Shown one piece after another: positions 44,765 to 53,935 of a stretch of 64,000 nt of DNA. The translations under genes and the position numbers were made by a program. Positions within the stretch are counted from its first letter, which is position 1; every line of letters begins with the position of its first letter. The notes below the pieces were generated by a model. That model was not told where the DNA came from. It saw only the letters and a program-made list of their open reading frames with translations, and searched no databases. This DNA comes from DASSBQ01 sp040981125 (GTDB taxonomy: Bacteria; Nitrospirota; Nitrospiria; Nitrospirales; Nitrospiraceae): assembly GCA_040981125.1 (NCBI GenBank), contig JANRMQ010000001.1:744001-808000 (forward strand). Direction: 5' to 3'.

Positions 44765-45343
44765 ATGGCTACAGCGCACGCCTCTAAATATCGGGGCACA
44801 ATAGAAATCCGGATCGGGTCAATTCTTCGGCGCCTGCGGGTTCGGCAACAGCTTTCGGTCAGAAGCTTAGCCGACAAATGCGGATTCTCTCCCAGCTTCA
44901 TCTCTCAAGTCGAACTGGGGCAAGCGTCTCCTTCGATTGCCTCTACGGAGCGAATCACATCGGCCTTGGGAATTACTTTGGGCGAGTTCTTCCGCTCGGC
45001 TGCTCCGGCTGCCCCGGCCGTGACCAAGTCGCGGAAGCGGCCCGTCCTCCAAAGCCAATGGTCCCGCGCGAAGATTGAGGCGCTGGGCCCGGCAAACGAC
45101 GATAGCCGACTGGAGTCGATGCTGATCACATTGGAAGCCGGAGGAGCAAGCGCGGCACATCCCTCCGCCCGCCAGACCGAGCAACTGGCTGTTATTTTTC
45201 GCGGCACGGTGAGGTTGCAATTGGAAGATGAGCCGCACGTCTTGAAGGAGGGCGATTCAGCCTCCATCCCAGCCGGGACCCGCCATTTTTGGAAGAACAC
45301 GTCCCGCAGCCGCTGTCAGATTCTCCTCATTTCGCCGCGCTGA
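44765..45343 (+). CDS. XRE-family transcriptional regulator with cupin sensor domain
   Basis: 192 residues. An N-terminal HTH_3: IGSILRRLRVRQQLSVRSLA, then SPSFISQVELGQASPS, then RITSALGITLGEFF. A C-terminal cupin barrel: LEAGGASAAHPSARQTEQLA, VRLQLEDEPHVLKEGDS, IPAGTRHFWKN. Such MerR-size regulators sense small metabolites with the cupin. ATG 44765 is chosen to begin just before the HTH; longer frames upstream lack signals. An inverted repeat upstream may be its site. Confidence 0.87.
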   Translation: MATAHASKYRGTIEIRIGSILRRLRVRQQLSVRSLADKCGFSPSFISQVELGQASPSIASTERITSALGITLGEFFRSAAPAAPAVTKSRKRPVLQSQWSRAKIEALGPANDDSRLESMLITLEAGGASAAHPSARQTEQLAVIFRGTVRLQLEDEPHVLKEGDSASIPAGTRHFWKNTSRSRCQILLISPR

Positions 45344-45388
45344 ACCTCCATTCGGTGGACATTGTCTCGTGCATGCCGGGGTGGATGG

Positions 45389-46852
45389 TCAGGCGCGTAG
45401 CAGGGCAATCAGACTCAGGCAGACCAGAAGATTATTGACGGCATGGGCGATCATTCCTGGAAGCAGGCTTCCGGTTCGTTCATAGATCCACGCCCATAGG
45501 AAGCCGCTCCAAAACACGCTCAGGAACCCGATGAGCCCATAGCCGTGCGCCAGGGCAAAAATTCCCGCGCTGATGGCCGCCGCCGGCATCCATTGAAACC
45601 GGCGCCGCAGCACGCCGAAGAGCAACCCCCGAAACGCCAGCTCCTCAAAGATGGGCGCGATCACGACATACTCCACCAGGCCCACGGCCATGACGGGAAA
45701 AGGCGCCCACACCAGATCCGCATCAAACCATTCGGTCCAATGATTGGAAAGATTCAACGGATCGGCAAGTCTTCCGATCGCCCATTCGCCCAAAAGACCG
45801 GCCGCCACGACCGCAAAGACGGCCAGGACCAATCGGCCGGCTTTACCCGGAACCACTGTCAGTCCGAATCCATCCCGAAACGTCAAGCCTTGGGGCTTCA
45901 ATAAATGGATGTAGGCGAGCAACAAGAGAGGCACATTGGAGAGTGGAACCACAAAGAGGCGAAGCGACGCATAATCAAGGGCGGCGAATAAGAATCCCAG
46001 CGTCAACAGGGAGCCGATCGCGCCGCCACGAAGAAGCACCGCCGCGCCTAACCTTCCCGCCCAGATCGGCGGCAATTCCCCTCGGCTTACGCGAAACGTT
46101 TCCTTGCTGCGCCTTCGAACCCATATCACCAAGATGCCCCCGCCGACGATCATAAGCGCCGCCTCGCCCGCCGCAAAGATGCGGGAGCTCCGAATCAAGG
46201 CGCCGGAACGCCGCTCCGCCGAAGCGCGCAAGGTTTTCAGCAGCGGCTCATTCCCCGCCGCTTCCGCCAGCCGGACCGCTACCCGGTCGTAAAACCAGCC
46301 GGCAGGCAGCAGTTCAGCCAGACTGGATTGGAGGTCCTGCGCCCGCGCCGCCGGCGACCCTGACGGCCCATATGCGCCCTCTATGATCTGTGCGAGGTCC
46401 GGATACGGAACATCGCGATGCTTCCATTGCGCAGCTTCGGCCAGCGCGTCACGTTCACGCCCGGATTCGGCCAGCAGAACGGCGAGATTCATATCGACCA
46501 GTGGATCCGTGGATACCTCGGATAATTCGCGATACCAGGCGATGGCTTGGTCCCGCTCGCGTGCGTCGCTGCCCATTACGAGCTCGTACAGCACGCGCTC
46601 CCATTCAGGCAGTCCGGCAAAGCCCTCTTCCACATCCATCAAACGGCTGACCATATGGCCCAGCGCCCGTTCCGGATCGGCGATGCGCGCCAATTTCGGA
46701 ATATCCATCGCGAACCAGATGACCAATAGAATCGAAGCTGCCAGCACGATCCCCGACACATAGGTCACGCTTGTAGAAAATCGCGGATCGTAGTAGCAAG
46801 GAGGCGGAGGAGCGCCGACGCAGGGGGCCGCCGGATCAGCGGCGCCGGACAT
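45389..46852 (-). CDS. CPBP-family intramembrane metalloprotease (CAAX/Abi)
   Basis: 487 residues from ATG 46852. A first membrane helix (~30-50) is followed by a helical, tetratricopeptide-like soluble region (~60-230), then seven or eight membrane segments. The C-terminal protease block has APIFEELAFRGLLFG (EExxxR), FALAHGYGLIG and HAVNNLLVC, the metal-binding set of the CPBP/Rce1-like family. Members cleave prenylated or membrane proteins; some are linked to bacteriocin immunity. Substrate unknown. Confidence 0.87.
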   Translation of the reverse strand: MSGAADPAAPCVGAPPPPCYYDPRFSTSVTYVSGIVLAASILLVIWFAMDIPKLARIADPERALGHMVSRLMDVEEGFAGLPEWERVLYELVMGSDARERDQAIAWYRELSEVSTDPLVDMNLAVLLAESGRERDALAEAAQWKHRDVPYPDLAQIIEGAYGPSGSPAARAQDLQSSLAELLPAGWFYDRVAVRLAEAAGNEPLLKTLRASAERRSGALIRSSRIFAAGEAALMIVGGGILVIWVRRRSKETFRVSRGELPPIWAGRLGAAVLLRGGAIGSLLTLGFLFAALDYASLRLFVVPLSNVPLLLLAYIHLLKPQGLTFRDGFGLTVVPGKAGRLVLAVFAVVAAGLLGEWAIGRLADPLNLSNHWTEWFDADLVWAPFPVMAVGLVEYVVIAPIFEELAFRGLLFGVLRRRFQWMPAAAISAGIFALAHGYGLIGFLSVFWSGFLWAWIYERTGSLLPGMIAHAVNNLLVCLSLIALLRA

Positions 46853-47155
46853 GCTCGGTTCGGAGAGCTGAGAATGCACATGGACCTCGGTACGCGAAGT
46901 ATAGCATCCGATATTTGTACGGAGAAACGAGTGACGGAGTTCTGCACTGAGGCGTCGGCATACCCGCAAGACACCCCGTACGCTGAAGCAACAAGCAGGC
47001 GACGCGGCACGGCACGAACGTGCGGCTCGGCAGAGTCGCTGAGCGCCCGTCCTTGATCCACGGTACTGGATGAACGTCCCGAGTTTCGTTATACTACCGG
47101 CCTATTTGAAACCAACCCGGATCTCCGCATCCCCTATGGCCGGTTTTCTCGTGTG

Positions 47156-48394
47156 ATGGCCCTTCAAACAACATCCATGGACGCGACCACCGCAGCGACA
47201 GACTTTTCCCCGCCCCGCCGTCTTCTGTTGGGCCCAGGCCCCAGCTTGGTGCATCCGCGCGTGTTGCGGGCCCTTTCTCTTCCTCTGATAGGGCATCTCG
47301 ATCCGGTGTTTCTCACGATGATGGACGAAATCCAGGAATTGCTGCGGAACACGTTTCGAACGAGCAACCCGCTCACGCTCGCCGTGTCCGGCACCGGCTC
47401 GGCCGGCATGGAGGCGGCCATCGTCAACGTCATTGAGCCGGGGGATACCGTCGTTGTCGGAATTCATGGCGCCTTCGGCGGCCGGCTGGCGTCGATGGTC
47501 GAGCGTTGCGGCGGTCATGCCTTGCGCGTCGAGGCGCCTTGGGGCGGCATCATCGACCGGGATGTCTTACGTGCGACCATGTCGAAAGCCGGCCGCATCA
47601 AAGCCGTCGCCTTGGTCCATGCCGAAACCTCGACCGGTGTCTCCCAACCACTGGAGGGAGTGAGCGCGCTATGTCGCGAACACGGCGCCTTGCTGATTGT
47701 GGACGCCGTCACCTCGCTGGCAGGCATGCCCTTGGAAGTAGACGCCTGGGGCATTGACGTCTGTTACAGCGGCACCCAGAAATGCCTGAGTTGCCCGCCC
47801 GGGCTGGCGCCCCTGACCCTGAGTCCACGGGCATGTGAAGTGATGCGGCGGCGCAAGACACCGTGCCGGAGCTGGTATTTTGATCTGATGCTCGTCTCGG
47901 ATTACTGGACGGAGGGCAAACGCGTCTACCACCATACCGCCCCGATTTCCATGTTGTACGGGTTGCGGGAGGCCCTCCGTCTGGTCCACGAAGAGGGACT
48001 TTCGGCCCGCTTCGCGCGTCACCGGGCCAACAGCTTTGCGCTTGCCGCGGGGCTGACGGAACTGGGTCTGCTCCCGCTTCCCGCCGATGAGCATCAGCTT
48101 CCCATGTTGAGTTGCGTGCGCCTGCCGGACCATATCGACGAGGCCGCCATCAGAGGCATTTTGCTGCAGGAATACGGCATTGAAATCGGAGGAGGACTCG
48201 GCCCGCTGAAAGGCAAGGTCTGGCGCATCGGCCTGATGGGTGAATCATCGCAGCAAGCTCATGTCCTCACATTGCTCAACGCGTTGGAAGACGTCTTTGC
48301 ACGATCCGGCTGGCTGATGAATCCCGGCATCGCCGTGCAGGCGGCGGTGCAGGCGTTCCGCACGCCCCGGGAATCGATACGGAGCCCTGCATGA
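47156..48394 (+). CDS. Class V aminotransferase (alanine/serine-glyoxylate type)
   Basis: 412 residues. The opening LLLGPGPSLVHPRVLRAL and HLDPVFLTMMDEIQELLR are hallmarks of the AGXT/SGAT family. AVSGTGSAGMEAAIVN binds PLP phosphate, VDAVTSLAGMPLEVDAWGID holds the PLP Asp, and YSGTQKCLSCPPG carries the Schiff-base Lys. It transfers amino groups to glyoxylate from alanine or serine. A GTG three bases upstream could be the start. Its stop overlaps the next gene's ATG by four bases. Confidence 0.88.
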   Translation: MALQTTSMDATTAATDFSPPRRLLLGPGPSLVHPRVLRALSLPLIGHLDPVFLTMMDEIQELLRNTFRTSNPLTLAVSGTGSAGMEAAIVNVIEPGDTVVVGIHGAFGGRLASMVERCGGHALRVEAPWGGIIDRDVLRATMSKAGRIKAVALVHAETSTGVSQPLEGVSALCREHGALLIVDAVTSLAGMPLEVDAWGIDVCYSGTQKCLSCPPGLAPLTLSPRACEVMRRRKTPCRSWYFDLMLVSDYWTEGKRVYHHTAPISMLYGLREALRLVHEEGLSARFARHRANSFALAAGLTELGLLPLPADEHQLPMLSCVRLPDHIDEAAIRGILLQEYGIEIGGGLGPLKGKVWRIGLMGESSQQAHVLTLLNALEDVFARSGWLMNPGIAVQAAVQAFRTPRESIRSPA

Positions 48395-48987
48395 GCAGAA
48401 GCACGATCTGGATTGTTGCAGCGGCGATCTTCGGTTTTACCGCGGCGGTCACATATTGGATCCTGGCTTTGTTCATCGCGGAATCCCAGAAACCCGAATT
48501 GGTGAGGCCGGAAAGAGTCACGAGCTTCCTGCATGCCGTCATCGAAGCGAATCGCGCCAACTACACGCAGAACGTCGTCGATAAGATGCATCAACAGGGC
48601 GTCGTCGAAGCGGTCGAGCATTGGAAGGAAGAGCGCGGTCTCCCGCTGCCTGCTCAATTTTTGTTGGAATCCGGCCGGCTCGCCGCGCAAAAAGATCTCA
48701 AGTTCAGCTTCCGTCTAGCAAGCTTGACCCCCATCTATGTGTGGAACGGCCCGAACAGTGAATTCGAGCGGCGCGGCCTCGAAGCGCTCAACAAGGACTC
48801 GGACAAACCGTTCACCGGATTCATTCAGCAGTCGGGGAATCGATATTTCCAGGCCATTTATCCGGACCGCGCCGTTTCCGAAAGCTGCGTCACCTGTCAC
48901 AACTCCCACGCCAACAGCCCCCGCCGGGACTATAAGCAGAACGATGTCATGGGCGGCATCATCATCACGATTCCCCTCAGCGAGTAA
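48391..48987 (+). CDS. Membrane-anchored haem c protein (DUF3365/Tll0287-like)
   Basis: 198 residues. One N-terminal membrane helix (5-30) anchors a periplasmic domain resembling Tll0287/DUF3365, the class of PAS-like c-haem sensor domains. The single haem attachment motif is CVTCH near residues 168-172, close to the C-terminus. It may be a redox sensor or electron carrier. ATGA overlap with the aminotransferase points to cotranscription, but the functional link is unclear. Confidence 0.8.
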   Translation: MSRSTIWIVAAAIFGFTAAVTYWILALFIAESQKPELVRPERVTSFLHAVIEANRANYTQNVVDKMHQQGVVEAVEHWKEERGLPLPAQFLLESGRLAAQKDLKFSFRLASLTPIYVWNGPNSEFERRGLEALNKDSDKPFTGFIQQSGNRYFQAIYPDRAVSESCVTCHNSHANSPRRDYKQNDVMGGIIITIPLSE

Positions 48988-48992
48988 GCCGG

Positions 48993-50204
48993 ATGGTGTT
49001 GGCGATCACCAATGTCCGGATCCTCGACGGTCTCGGCGGCAATCGCTCCCGAGGAACCCTAGTCATCCGCGACGCCAGGATCATCGCCGTCGGAGATAGT
49101 CGCGATGTGCGCCTGCCGAAAAGCGCGCGACGGATGGATGGCCGCGGCTTGACGGCCCTGCCCGGTTTGATCGACTGCCACGTTCACCTCTGCCTGGGCG
49201 GAGAACCGGATGTCGTCGGCGCCATCGAGTCGGAATCCCCGCAGTTGACTCTGCTGAAGGCCGCTCAGGCCGCACGCCGCACCATTGAGGCCGGCTTCAC
49301 CACGGTCCGAGACCTGGGGTTTCGCGACCATTCCGTTTTCGCGCTCCAACAGGCGATTGCCGCCGGCCTGGTCAAAGGGCCGCGCATCGTGGCTGCCGGG
49401 CTCGCGATCTGCATGCCGGGCGGCCATGCCCGATTTATCGGCCGTGAAACGGCCGGGGTCAATGCGGTCCGTGCCGCCGTGCGCGATCAGCTTGCGGCGG
49501 GCGCGGAGGTCATCAAAGTCATCGCCTCCGGCGGAGTCCTGACGCCCGGCACCTCACCCGATGACGCGCAAATGACAGTGGAAGAGTTGCGCGCGGCGGT
49601 GGACGAGGCCGCGCGGCAGGGACGGCGGGTCGCCGCCCATGCGCATGGCGCGACCGGCATGAAGAATGCCCTGCGGGCCGGAGTCCATTCGATCGAACAT
49701 GCCACCTTGATGGACGACGAGGCCAGAGCCATGATGAAGCGGCAGGATGTGTATATGGTTCCGACTCTTTCCGCGCTGGCCACGACCGCCGGCTGCGGAA
49801 CCGGATGCGGCATTCCGCTGAGCGCCGTCCGGAAAGCACGGCATATGGTGAAACGACATGAGCGGAGTTTCACGCTGGCCCATGAAGGAGGCCTGCCCAT
49901 CGCCCTTGGGACAGACGCCGGCACCCCGCTCAATTATCACGGAGAAAATGCGCAGGAACTGGAACGCATGGTCCGGCTGGGAATGACCCCAATGGAAGCC
50001 ATCATCGCCTCGACGTCGGCTGCGGCTCGCCTGCTGGGGATTGAACGTGAGGTCGGCACGCTCGAGGCGGGCAAGGCGGCGGATCTCCTGATTATCGACG
50101 GCAATCCTCTGCGCCGGCTGGGACTTTTAATGAGAAGGGACCGACTCGCCGGTGTCATGCGCAACGGGCAATTCGTAGCAGGAGAGCTCACCACGGAGAA
50201 ATGA
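48993..50204 (+). CDS. Amidohydrolase (imidazolonepropionase/prolidase-like)
   Basis: 403 residues. LPGLIDCHVHLCLGG (near 55-69) carries the first two metal His; EVIKVIASGGVLTP the bridging Lys; VAAHAHGATGMKNALRAG and IEHATLMDD two more His; ALGTDAGTPLNYHGENAQEL the final Asp. Together they match the cytosolic metal-dependent Amidohydro_1 hydrolases acting on dipeptides or cyclic amides. It starts six bases after the haem protein. Substrate unknown. Confidence 0.9.
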   Translation: MVLAITNVRILDGLGGNRSRGTLVIRDARIIAVGDSRDVRLPKSARRMDGRGLTALPGLIDCHVHLCLGGEPDVVGAIESESPQLTLLKAAQAARRTIEAGFTTVRDLGFRDHSVFALQQAIAAGLVKGPRIVAAGLAICMPGGHARFIGRETAGVNAVRAAVRDQLAAGAEVIKVIASGGVLTPGTSPDDAQMTVEELRAAVDEAARQGRRVAAHAHGATGMKNALRAGVHSIEHATLMDDEARAMMKRQDVYMVPTLSALATTAGCGTGCGIPLSAVRKARHMVKRHERSFTLAHEGGLPIALGTDAGTPLNYHGENAQELERMVRLGMTPMEAIIASTSAAARLLGIEREVGTLEAGKAADLLIIDGNPLRRLGLLMRRDRLAGVMRNGQFVAGELTTEK

Positions 50205-50305
50205 TGAATGATGAATGCTGAGTGCTAAGTTCATCATTCAGCATCCTTCGGTTGTTCCCTTCCCATTCAATTCATCATTCCACATTCACAATTCAGCATT
50301 TGGAA
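50202..50305. repeat. GAATGCTGA-type microrepeat in a convergent intergenic gap
   Basis: Direct and inverted copies of ATGATGAATGCTGA and TCATCATTCAGCAT fill the gap between the amidohydrolase and the J-domain gene. ATGCTGA pairs with TCAGCAT to make a short stem. Related copies occur at 26764 and inside lhr. Confidence 0.55.
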
Positions 50306-50306
50306 G

Positions 50307-50948
50307 TTATCGTCTTTCGTAGAGCAGTTCGAGGGCGGCGGTAAAGCCGCTGACTCGTCCCCTGCCATAGACCTCTTCGAGGCGACCGCGAAGCGACCTG
50401 ATACCCGACTCATCCCCTTGCCGCACGACACCTTGGGACACCATCATCTGAAGCGCTATTTCCAGTAGCCGTTGTTTGCGAGCCTGCATTTCCGGCGTCA
50501 CGAACTCGTCCATCGCCTCGGTCCCGCGCTCCTGTACGAGCGACTCCTTAAAGGAATCGTAGCCCTGTCGCGCCACGGTCCGCTCCCGAATGACGGCCAG
50601 TTCACTCTTGATGCGGGGAATATTCTTCATAAGGACCGCGAACACCTCCTTCCGCCCCTCGTCGAAAAGCTTTTTCTCCATCTCATCGAGAATGAACGCC
50701 GGATCCGCCGCTTCTTCACGAGGCTCATCGCCCCACTGCAGTCGGTCATACGTCTTCCGTCGCTCGGCGTCTCCGATGACTTCATAGGCGGCATTGATCT
50801 CGCGGATTTTGTCTTCCGCATGGGCGCTGTCCGGGTTCCGGTCGGGATGGTGCTGAAACACCAATCGGCGATAGGCTTTCTTGATGTCTTCTTCCGACGC
50901 CTCACTGGAGACGCCGAGGATCGTGTAGTAGTTGTATCGTCGCGCCAT
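50307..50948 (-). CDS. J-domain protein (DnaJ-like)
   Basis: 213 residues. The J domain occupies 5-70: YYTILGVSSEASEEDIKKAY, with the HPD motif (QHHPDRN) needed to stimulate a DnaK ATPase. The rest is a helical region with no Cys-rich or CTD substrate domain, so it is a short, specialised co-chaperone. Cytoplasmic. No dnaK nearby. Confidence 0.9.
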   Translation of the reverse strand: MARRYNYYTILGVSSEASEEDIKKAYRRLVFQHHPDRNPDSAHAEDKIREINAAYEVIGDAERRKTYDRLQWGDEPREEAADPAFILDEMEKKLFDEGRKEVFAVLMKNIPRIKSELAVIRERTVARQGYDSFKESLVQERGTEAMDEFVTPEMQARKQRLLEIALQMMVSQGVVRQGDESGIRSLRGRLEEVYGRGRVSGFTAALELLYERR

Positions 50949-51050
50949 GATGTGATCGCTGGACTATAGCATGCGTGATCGGGCGCATTCATCTTGACAC
51001 CGGGCGGCAACCTCCGTAGCCTGGCTCCGCTTTCCGGAGCACTCCATGAC

Positions 51051-52334
51051 ATGATGCGGTGGCGCCGTGGCATCACCCCCTATCAATGGCTCGTCCTGTT
51101 CGTCGCGTGGCTCGGCTGGGTCTTCGATGCGATGGACGCGACGATCTACGCCATTGTCCTGCATCCGGCGTTGCATGACCTCCTATCGAGTGGCGCGGCG
51201 GCCGCCCCGGTCTCCGATCAAGCCATCGGCTGGTACGGCGGATTAATCTTTTCTGTCTTTCTGATCGGTTGGGCCATCGGCGGCATCTGTTTCGGCATCG
51301 TCGCCGATTATCTCGGCCGGACGAAAACGCTGATTGCGACGATCTTGATCTATGCCGTCTTTACCGGCCTGGCCGCCTTGTCCCAGGACTGGTGGCACTT
51401 GGCGCTCTATCGATTTCTGACGGCGCTGGGAATCGGCGGGGAATGGGCGGCAGGCGCCGCCCTCGTGGCCGAGACCTGGCCCGAGGAAAAGCGGGCGAAG
51501 GCCGCCGGCATTCTGCAGTCCGCCTGGGCGGTCGGATTCTTCCTCGCGGCGATCGCGAATTTGCTGCTGAAAGATTATGGTTGGCGGACCTTGTTTCTTA
51601 TCGGGGTGCTGCCCGCATTTGTCGCTCTGCTCGTGCGCTGGTCGGTTAAAGAGCCGGACCGGTGGGTCCGGGCGCACGATCGCACCATGCCGACAGCGCG
51701 AACCGGCCTGTTTCACCTGGCCGAACTCTTCACACCTTCATTACGCCGCGGGACATGGGTTGGGTCCATCCTCGCCTTCGTCGCGGTCTTCGGTCTGTGG
51801 GGCGCGACCAATTGGGTCCCGACCTTGATTCGAGAACTGCCGGACCTGCAGGGCAAGGAGGCCGCAGCCATCGCAGAATACGTTAGTTATGCGATCATGG
51901 CGCTCAACGTGGGAGCCTTGTGCGGGTATCTCGGGTTTGGCCCCTTGGCCGATCGATTCGGCCGGCGGCCGATTTTCGGCTTCATGTGCGCCGGGAGCTT
52001 GATCATGCTGCCGCTCGTCTACCTGGTGCCTGGAACATACCTTCAAGTCCTGCTCTTGCTGCCCATTCTTGGATTTTTCAATAACGGGATTTTCAGCGGC
52101 TTTCCGATTTACCTGCCGGAGCTTTATCCTACACGGCTGCGGGCGACCGGCGCGGGCTTCTGTTTCAACGCGGGCCGCGTGTTGGCATCGGCCTCTCCAT
52201 TCGTAACCGGCTCGCTCGTGTCTGCGCTCGGCTCATTCAACAAGGCGGCCGCTACCATTGCGCTGATTTACCTGGTCGGGCTCGCGGTCTTGCCGTTCGC
52301 ACCGGAAACCAAAGGCAAGCCGTTGCCGACTTAA
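51051..52334 (+). CDS. MFS transporter (sialate/aromatic-acid:H+ symporter-like)
   Basis: 427 residues with 12 predicted helices. WLGWVFDAMDATIYAIV is the acidic helix-1 motif of the AAHS/sialate MFS subfamily; FGIVADYLGRTKTLI is loop motif A and GIGGEWAAGAALVAETWPEE the conserved loop. A TTG at 50994 would add 19 residues; ATG 51051 is preferred. The 5-oxoprolinase genes follow 51 bases later, so it may import 5-oxoproline or a related organic acid; this is inference. Confidence 0.87.
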   Translation: MMRWRRGITPYQWLVLFVAWLGWVFDAMDATIYAIVLHPALHDLLSSGAAAAPVSDQAIGWYGGLIFSVFLIGWAIGGICFGIVADYLGRTKTLIATILIYAVFTGLAALSQDWWHLALYRFLTALGIGGEWAAGAALVAETWPEEKRAKAAGILQSAWAVGFFLAAIANLLLKDYGWRTLFLIGVLPAFVALLVRWSVKEPDRWVRAHDRTMPTARTGLFHLAELFTPSLRRGTWVGSILAFVAVFGLWGATNWVPTLIRELPDLQGKEAAAIAEYVSYAIMALNVGALCGYLGFGPLADRFGRRPIFGFMCAGSLIMLPLVYLVPGTYLQVLLLLPILGFFNNGIFSGFPIYLPELYPTRLRATGAGFCFNAGRVLASASPFVTGSLVSALGSFNKAAATIALIYLVGLAVLPFAPETKGKPLPT

Positions 52335-52385
52335 CCAAGGAAGTCGCGTCGCTTGCACGTCAAACAGATTGGACCCGTGATCTCC

Positions 52386-53156
52386 ATGCCTCGCTTCCCT
52401 CGCATTCTATCTCTGGGTGACTCCGGCCTCACCATTGAATTCGGCGAGCGAATCGACCCGGTGGTTCACAAGCGCGTGCTGGCTTGCATGCGAGCATTGG
52501 AACGAAACCCGGTTCCCGGTCAGCTCGAAGTCGTCCCTGCTTATCGGTCCGTGACGGTTTATTTCGATCCGGCAACGACCGACCGGCAATCGCTCGGCGC
52601 GATTGTATCGCGCGCGGCCCTGGGGTCCATGAATCCGCCGCGCCGGCGATCCACGGCCGTCACATTGCCCGTCTTCTATGACCCGACCGTCGCCGCGGAT
52701 CTCGAAGCGGTCGCCGCGGAATCGAGGCTCACGATCGAGGAGGTCGGCGCCCTGCATGCCTCGGTGACGTATCGAGTCTATATGCTGGGCTTTGCGCCTG
52801 GATTTCCCTATCTCGGCTTGGTGCCCCAACGGATTGCGCTTTCGAGATTACCGGCCCCGCGCAAGCTCGTGCCGGCCGGATCAGTAGGGATCGCCGGACA
52901 GCAGACCGGTATTTATCCGCGCGATAGCCCGGGAGGCTGGCGTATTATTGGTCGGACACCGATCCGGATATGCGATCTGCACGGACCGGAACCGTTTCTT
53001 TTACAGGCGGGCGACCTCGTCAGATTCGTCGCCATCGATCGGCACGAATTTTATGAACGTCTGGAGGACGGTCGCAAGCAATGGATGCGGCGGCGACGCG
53101 GCACTCGGAAAAAGGGTGAGCCGTTCTCTCCGCCCGACACATGCGTGATCCAGTGA
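52386..53156 (+). CDS. pxpB: 5-oxoprolinase subunit PxpB (KipI-like)
   Basis: 256 residues. Starts MPRFPRILSLGDSGLTIEFG, then EVVPAYRSVTVYFDP, and the signature MLGFAPGFPYLGLVPQRIA. With PxpA and PxpC it hydrolyses 5-oxoproline to glutamate using ATP. An upstream TTG (52353) with AAGGAAG is an alternative start. The gene overlaps pxpA by 16 bases. Confidence 0.9.
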   Translation: MPRFPRILSLGDSGLTIEFGERIDPVVHKRVLACMRALERNPVPGQLEVVPAYRSVTVYFDPATTDRQSLGAIVSRAALGSMNPPRRRSTAVTLPVFYDPTVAADLEAVAAESRLTIEEVGALHASVTYRVYMLGFAPGFPYLGLVPQRIALSRLPAPRKLVPAGSVGIAGQQTGIYPRDSPGGWRIIGRTPIRICDLHGPEPFLLQAGDLVRFVAIDRHEFYERLEDGRKQWMRRRRGTRKKGEPFSPPDTCVIQ

Positions 53157-53935
53157 ATCGCCCTCTCAACCATATCGATCTCAACTGTGATGTGGGTGAA
53201 GCCGCCACCCCTGAACAGTTGGACGTGGAACGTCACATGATCGAGCAGGTCACGTCCGTCAACATCGCCTGCGGCCTGCACGCCGGCTCTCCGGACCTGA
53301 TGCGAAACACACTCAAGCTCGCAGCACAACGAGGCTGCGCAGTCGGCGCCCACCCCGGCTTCCCCGATCGCGCTTCGTTCGGCAGAGAGGAACGCCATTG
53401 GCCGGTGTCCGAAGTGGAAGCCATGGTGGCCTATCAGATCGGCGCGCTCCGGGCGATCGCCAAGTTGGAAGGAATTGCTTTGTCCCATGTGAAACCGCAC
53501 GGCGCCCTGTATAACATGGCCGCACGCGATGCCGTATGGGCGCTCCCCGTGGCGCAGGCCGTGGCTGCGGTCGATCGCCGCCTCATTCTTGTCGGATTGG
53601 CCGGTTCCCGCCTCCTCGACGCCGGGAAAGAACTCGGACTTCAAGTGGCGGCGGAGGCCTTTGTCGATCGCGCATACCATCAGGACGGCCGGCTGGTTTC
53701 CCGAAATGATCCTGATGCGATCCTCACCGAGGAACGCGCCGTCTTCTCACGGCTCCAGGACCTCGTTCACCACGGTCGGGTCTGGAGCGTCGAAGGTCCC
53801 GCTTACGATCTCAACGCCGAAACAATCTGCCTGCACTCCGATACGCCGGGAGCGGCGCATTTGGCCCGCGCCGTAAGATCAGCCCTGACGGCCGCCGGTG
53901 TTTCACTGGCGCGCCTTGACTGTGCCGATGCCTAA
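53141..53935 (+). CDS. pxpA: 5-oxoprolinase subunit PxpA (LamB/YcsF)
   Basis: 264 residues. DLNCDVGEAATPEQLD is the family signature; VNIACGLHAGSPDLMRNTL, then GAHPGFPDRASFGRE and HVKPHGALYNMA hold further conserved His/Asp residues. PxpA is the third component of bacterial 5-oxoprolinase. Overlaps pxpB by 16 and pxpC by 8 bases, so the three are translated together. Confidence 0.92.
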   Translation: MRDPVNRPLNHIDLNCDVGEAATPEQLDVERHMIEQVTSVNIACGLHAGSPDLMRNTLKLAAQRGCAVGAHPGFPDRASFGREERHWPVSEVEAMVAYQIGALRAIAKLEGIALSHVKPHGALYNMAARDAVWALPVAQAVAAVDRRLILVGLAGSRLLDAGKELGLQVAAEAFVDRAYHQDGRLVSRNDPDAILTEERAVFSRLQDLVHHGRVWSVEGPAYDLNAETICLHSDTPGAAHLARAVRSALTAAGVSLARLDCADA